A DNA stretch of 64,000 nt from UKL13-2 sp036394575 (GTDB taxonomy: Bacteria; Pseudomonadota; Gammaproteobacteria; Burkholderiales; Usitatibacteraceae). The stretch's first letter is position 1. Each line of letters starts with the position of its first letter. Shown here in pieces: positions 59,872 through 64,000 of the stretch. The stretch lies in assembly GCA_036394575.1 (NCBI GenBank), contig DASWEY010000077.1, forward strand, positions 136,879 through 200,878, in the 5' to 3' direction. Made by a program: the position numbers and the translations under genes. The notes beneath the pieces were generated by a model. That model searched no databases. It had not been told where the DNA came from and worked only from the letters and a program-made list of their open reading frames with translations.

Positions 59872-60534
59872 TTACTTTTTCGGTGCGTCTTTCTTGGTGT
59901 CATCCTTTTTTGCATCGTCTTTCTTGGCATCGTCTTTCTTCGCCGGTTTGTCAGTCTTGGCGGCCTTGGCTTCCTTGTCGGCTTTCGCTTTGGCAGCGGC
60001 GGCTTCCTTGTCGGCCTTGGCTTTTTCAGCCTTGGCTTTTTTCTCTTCAGCGGCTTTGGCTTTCTTGTCCGCAGCTTCTTTCTTGGCGGCTTCGGCCTTG
60101 GCTTTTTTCTCATCGGCAGCAACGGCTTTTTCCTTGGCTGGCGCGACTTCTTTCTTGGCGGTGGCTTTGGCGTCCGCCTTGGCTGCGGGCGCTGCGGCAG
60201 CTTTCGCATCCGCTTTTGCTTCGGCCTTGGCGGCAGGTGCGGCCGGCTTGGTGTCGGCTTTCTTCGCTTCAACCGTGGTGGTGCCGCTCAGGGCAATCTG
60301 GCCTTTGATGTCTTCAAAGGTCTTGTCGCCGATGCCGTTCACTTTCTTGATGTCTTCCAGCGACTTGAACGGGCCGTTCTTGGCGCGGTAGTCGACGATG
60401 GCCTGGGCTTTTACCGGGCCGACGCCGGGCAGGGAATCAAGCTGCTCCTTGCTGGCGGTGTTGATGTTGACTGAGGCAAACGCGATGCTGATCGAGGCGA
60501 AAAACGCCAGGACGATTGCGAGGACTTTTTTCAT
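59872..60534 (-). CDS. ComEA-like DNA-binding protein with long Lys/Ala tail
   Basis: A 220-residue exported protein. Signal peptide about 1-20 (MKKVLAIVLAFFASISIAFA), then a ComEA helix-hairpin-helix domain (about 22-85: NINTASKEQLDSLPGVG, KAQAIVDYRAKNGPF, VNGIGDKTFEDIKG). From residue 90 on, the chain is almost only Ala, Lys, Glu and Asp (AEAKKEAADKKAKAAEE-type runs, ending KKDDAKKDD). ComEA normally pulls incoming DNA into the periplasm; typical betaproteobacterial homologues end soon after the HhH. The tail could add DNA or wall binding. Confidence 0.9.
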   Translation of the reverse strand: MKKVLAIVLAFFASISIAFASVNINTASKEQLDSLPGVGPVKAQAIVDYRAKNGPFKSLEDIKKVNGIGDKTFEDIKGQIALSGTTTVEAKKADTKPAAPAAKAEAKADAKAAAAPAAKADAKATAKKEVAPAKEKAVAADEKKAKAEAAKKEAADKKAKAAEEKKAKAEKAKADKEAAAAKAKADKEAKAAKTDKPAKKDDAKKDDAKKDDTKKDAPKK

Positions 60535-60832
60535 GAATTTTTCCTTGTAATGAGAGTTGAAAACACTACCCCGAGCGCTTCTTGCCTCATGTTTCTCGCG
60601 TGGATTGCGGTCACGATGCTTGACGCTGAGTCGTTGCGCAGCCGGAACTGCCCGTTTCTATTTCTTCAAGCCACTTCATCGAGCACCTGCAAACAGCAAC
60701 TGCCTGTAAACCGGTTACGCCCTGTTACAAACGGCGCAGCGGGCGAATGGTTGACCTTTCCCGGCAGCACCCCCAACAGTTATGCGCCCGCCAAGTCAAG
60801 ATACTGATTCTATGGCGGAAAATAAGAGCAGT

Positions 60833-61828
60833 TCAAGTCTGCTGGGCCAGCCAGGACAGGTAACGGGCGACGCCCTGCTCCACCGTCAGAAAGGACTCGG
60901 CATAGCCGGCTTCGCGCAGCAGGGACATATCGGCCTGGGTGAAGCTCTGGTATTTGCCTTTCAGCGCCTCGGGAAACGGCGTGTATTCGATGCTGCCGGC
61001 AGCGGTCAGCCCGGCCAGATCCAGTGCCGGCTTGCCTTCGGCCAGGCGCAGCGTGTTGACGGTGGCAACGGCGACTTCGTTGAACGACTGTGAGCGCCCG
61101 GTGCCGAGGTTGAATATGCCGGAAACATTTTTGTTGTCGAGAAAAAACAGGTTGACCTTGACCACGTCTTCCACGGAAACAAAATCGCGGCGCTGCTCGC
61201 CATTGGCATAACCTTCGTTACCGGCAAACAGTTTGACCTTGCCGGTGGCGCGATACTGGTTGTGGAAATGGAAAGCGACCGAGGCCATGCGCCCCTTGTG
61301 CGATTCGCGCGGGCCGTAGACATTGAAATAGCGGAAGCCCGCGACCTGCGAATCGACACCGTCGATGCGCTCGCGCACCGCCTGGTCGAACAAGAACTTG
61401 GAATAGCCGTAGACATTCAGCGGCGCCTCGAAGGAGCGATCCTCCTTGAACACCGTGCCACCGCCATACACCGAGGCGCTGGAGGCGTACATGAAGGGCA
61501 CGCCTTCTTCCAGCGCCCATTCCAGCAGCGACAGCGAGTAGCGGTAATTGTTGTCCATCATGTAGCGACCGTCGGTTTCCATGGTGTCCGAGCAGGCGCC
61601 TTCATGGAACACGGCGTCGACATCGCCACCCAGTTCGCCGCTTTCGACGACCTCGATGAAATCCTTTTTGTCGACATACTCGGCGATTTCGCAATCGACG
61701 AGGTTCTTGAATTTATCGGCCTTGCTGAGATTGTCGACGACGACAATATCCCTGATGCCGCGCGCATTCAGCGCCTTGACGATATTGCTGCCGATAAACC
61801 CGGCGGCGCCGGTCACGATGTAGGTCAT
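60833..61828 (-). CDS. hldD: ADP-L-glycero-D-manno-heptose 6-epimerase
   Basis: Last step of ADP-heptose synthesis for the LPS inner core. The 331-residue short-chain epimerase has GAAGFIGSN at residues 7-15, HEGACSDTMETDG, the catalytic region YASSASVYGGG with YGYSKFLFDQ, and GPRESHKGRMASVAFH. It follows hldE by 132 nt, a gap that holds copy G of the 66-bp element. Confidence 0.96.
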   Translation of the reverse strand: MTYIVTGAAGFIGSNIVKALNARGIRDIVVVDNLSKADKFKNLVDCEIAEYVDKKDFIEVVESGELGGDVDAVFHEGACSDTMETDGRYMMDNNYRYSLSLLEWALEEGVPFMYASSASVYGGGTVFKEDRSFEAPLNVYGYSKFLFDQAVRERIDGVDSQVAGFRYFNVYGPRESHKGRMASVAFHFHNQYRATGKVKLFAGNEGYANGEQRRDFVSVEDVVKVNLFFLDNKNVSGIFNLGTGRSQSFNEVAVATVNTLRLAEGKPALDLAGLTAAGSIEYTPFPEALKGKYQSFTQADMSLLREAGYAESFLTVEQGVARYLSWLAQQT

Positions 61829-61883
61829 ATTGGGTTTCTCTGCAAAAGACGATGTATCAGAAAATAGTTGCGGAGCAAAATAG

Positions 61884-61949
61884 AAACTCTAGCATTGGCG
61901 CGGCTTTCCAAGAGTTTTTGCCTTGAAAGGCGCGCCAAATGGCGTTCTA
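61884..61949 (+). repeat. 66-bp palindromic element, copy G
   Basis: Left arm AAACTCTAGCATTGGCGCG, centre CGGCTTTCCAAGAGTTTTTG and CCTTGAAAGG, right inner arm CGCGCCAAATGGCG; the outer right end is diverged. It ends 11 nt before the hldE stop codon on the minus strand. Confidence 0.75.
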
Positions 61950-61960
61950 CAAAATTGTGC

Positions 61961-62899
61961 TCACAGCGCCGCCAGCAATTCCGCCCGCGTCACGGTGGCC
62001 GTCCCCAGTTTGCCGACCACCACACCGGCGGCACGATTGGCGATGCGCATAGCCTCCGGCATGGTCACGCCGGCCGCCAACATCAGACCGAACGTGGCAA
62101 TCACGGTATCGCCGGCGCCGGAGACATCGTATACCTCGCGCGCCTGGGTCGGTTCGTGAAAGGATTGCTTATCGAGAAACAGCGACATGCCCTCTTCCGA
62201 ACGCGTCACCAGCAGGGCCTCGAGATCGAGTTCGCGGCGCAATTTGTCGGCACGCGCCACCAGATCGTTTTCATCTTTCCAGCGCCCGGCCACTTCGCGA
62301 AATTCGCTTTTGTTCGGCGTCAACAGGGTGGCGCCGCGGTACTTGGAATAATCGTCGCCCTTGGGATCGACCAGCACGCGCTTGCCGTGGCGTTTTGCAG
62401 CGGCAATCATTTTCGCCACATGCGCGAGGCCGCCCTTGCCGTAGTCGGAAAGAATGACCACATCGATCGAGTCGACCAGGGATTCAAAATCGCCGAGCTT
62501 GTCTTCCAGCACTTCGCGCGAAGGCGGGGTTTCGAAATCGATGCGCAGCAATTGCTGCTGACGGCCGATGACACGCAGTTTCACCGTGGTCGGCAATTGC
62601 GCGTCCTTGTGAAACAGCGTGTTGACGTTCTCCCGTTTCAGCAGAGATGCCAGCGAACGGCCGGCCTCATCGTCGCCCACCACGGACAGCAAGGTGGCCT
62701 GGCCGCCCAGCGCGGCGACATTGCGCGCCACGTTCGCGGCGCCGCCGGGGCGTTCCTCGGTGCGCTGCACATGCACGATCGGCACCGGCGCCTCCGGCGA
62801 GATGCGCTGTACATCGCCGAACCAGTAGCGATCGAGCATCACATCGCCTACCACCAGCACGCGCGCCTGGCTGCAATCGGGAAGAGTAAGTTTGTTCAT
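61961..62899 (-). CDS. hldA: D-glycero-beta-D-manno-heptose-7-phosphate kinase
   Basis: Sugar kinase (PfkB family) that phosphorylates heptose-7-phosphate on the way to ADP-heptose. The 312-residue protein has VVGDVMLDRYWFGDVQRISPE, GGAANVARNVAALGG, and the PfkB signature DVSGAGDTVIATF. The adenylyltransferase half found in E. coli HldE is absent, so this is the split, kinase-only (RfaE1) form; the partner must be elsewhere. It is 24 nt after ugd. Confidence 0.95.
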   Translation of the reverse strand: MNKLTLPDCSQARVLVVGDVMLDRYWFGDVQRISPEAPVPIVHVQRTEERPGGAANVARNVAALGGQATLLSVVGDDEAGRSLASLLKRENVNTLFHKDAQLPTTVKLRVIGRQQQLLRIDFETPPSREVLEDKLGDFESLVDSIDVVILSDYGKGGLAHVAKMIAAAKRHGKRVLVDPKGDDYSKYRGATLLTPNKSEFREVAGRWKDENDLVARADKLRRELDLEALLVTRSEEGMSLFLDKQSFHEPTQAREVYDVSGAGDTVIATFGLMLAAGVTMPEAMRIANRAAGVVVGKLGTATVTRAELLAAL

Positions 62900-62923
62900 C
62901 GCTTCAGTTCCGCGCGGCGGCCG

Positions 62924-64000
<1,077 letters not shown>

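Overview
The window looks like the chromosome of a GC-rich betaproteobacterium, most probably Burkholderiales. The evidence is gene order: hfq-hflX-hflK-hflC-DUF2065-hisZ; a bamB/yfgM/hisS/ispG/rodZ/pilF/rlmN/ndk run; rpsF-priB-rpsR-rplI-dnaB-alr-radA; and ugd-hldE-hldD-comEA-cysM. A SWIB protein with an AAKKP-repeat tail fits the same group. I saw no tRNA, rRNA, CRISPR array or insertion sequence. All calls come from reading the sequence; no database search was run.

Layout. 1-17.1 kb is a long minus-strand housekeeping run: membrane protease regulators, Hfq, ribosome-assembly GTPase, outer-membrane assembly, translation, isoprenoid and fatty-acid synthesis. 17.2-19.1 kb is plus strand: a cobalamin adenosyltransferase, then an ECF sigma factor with its anti-sigma. 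19.1-22.2 kb (minus) is an aromatic-amino-acid operon: a leader-peptide attenuator, DAHP synthase AroG, a second DAHP-synthase-like protein with Asn at the metal-Cys position, and a BtuF-like protein. 22.3-29.5 kb holds single genes (msrB, trhA, ydeI, VOC, CBS, aidB, tetR/SDR). 29.5-38.1 kb is the accessory part: a 714-residue unknown protein behind a PmrA-type box, a DUF1360 protein, a small CCGQ protein, a membrane protein plus VWA-lipoprotein pair, a gene fragment, and an AT-rich nuclease-like gene inserted behind radA. 38.1-44 kb is the radA-alr-dnaB and ribosomal S6 block. 44-64 kb is mixed metabolism (M16 protease, pdxH, glnB-nadE, cysM) ending in the heptose/UDP-glucuronate genes, with ugd running off the right edge.

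The most notable non-gene features are a complete ribosome-dependent attenuator in front of aroG (leader peptide with the run FYFWYTFF, antiterminator, terminator), a family of about eight 66-bp palindromic elements scattered between genes (six of them between 24.9 and 35.5 kb), and two perfect DnaA boxes around a palindrome upstream of dnaB.

How the genes work together: AroG supplies the first step of the shikimate pathway and is apparently throttled by aromatic aminoacyl-tRNA supply. HflK/HflC modulate FtsH. BamB and YfgM act in outer-membrane protein delivery and RodZ in cell shape. GlnB lies next to the glutamine-dependent NAD synthetase, linking nitrogen status to NAD. HldE/HldD and Ugd feed LPS core synthesis.
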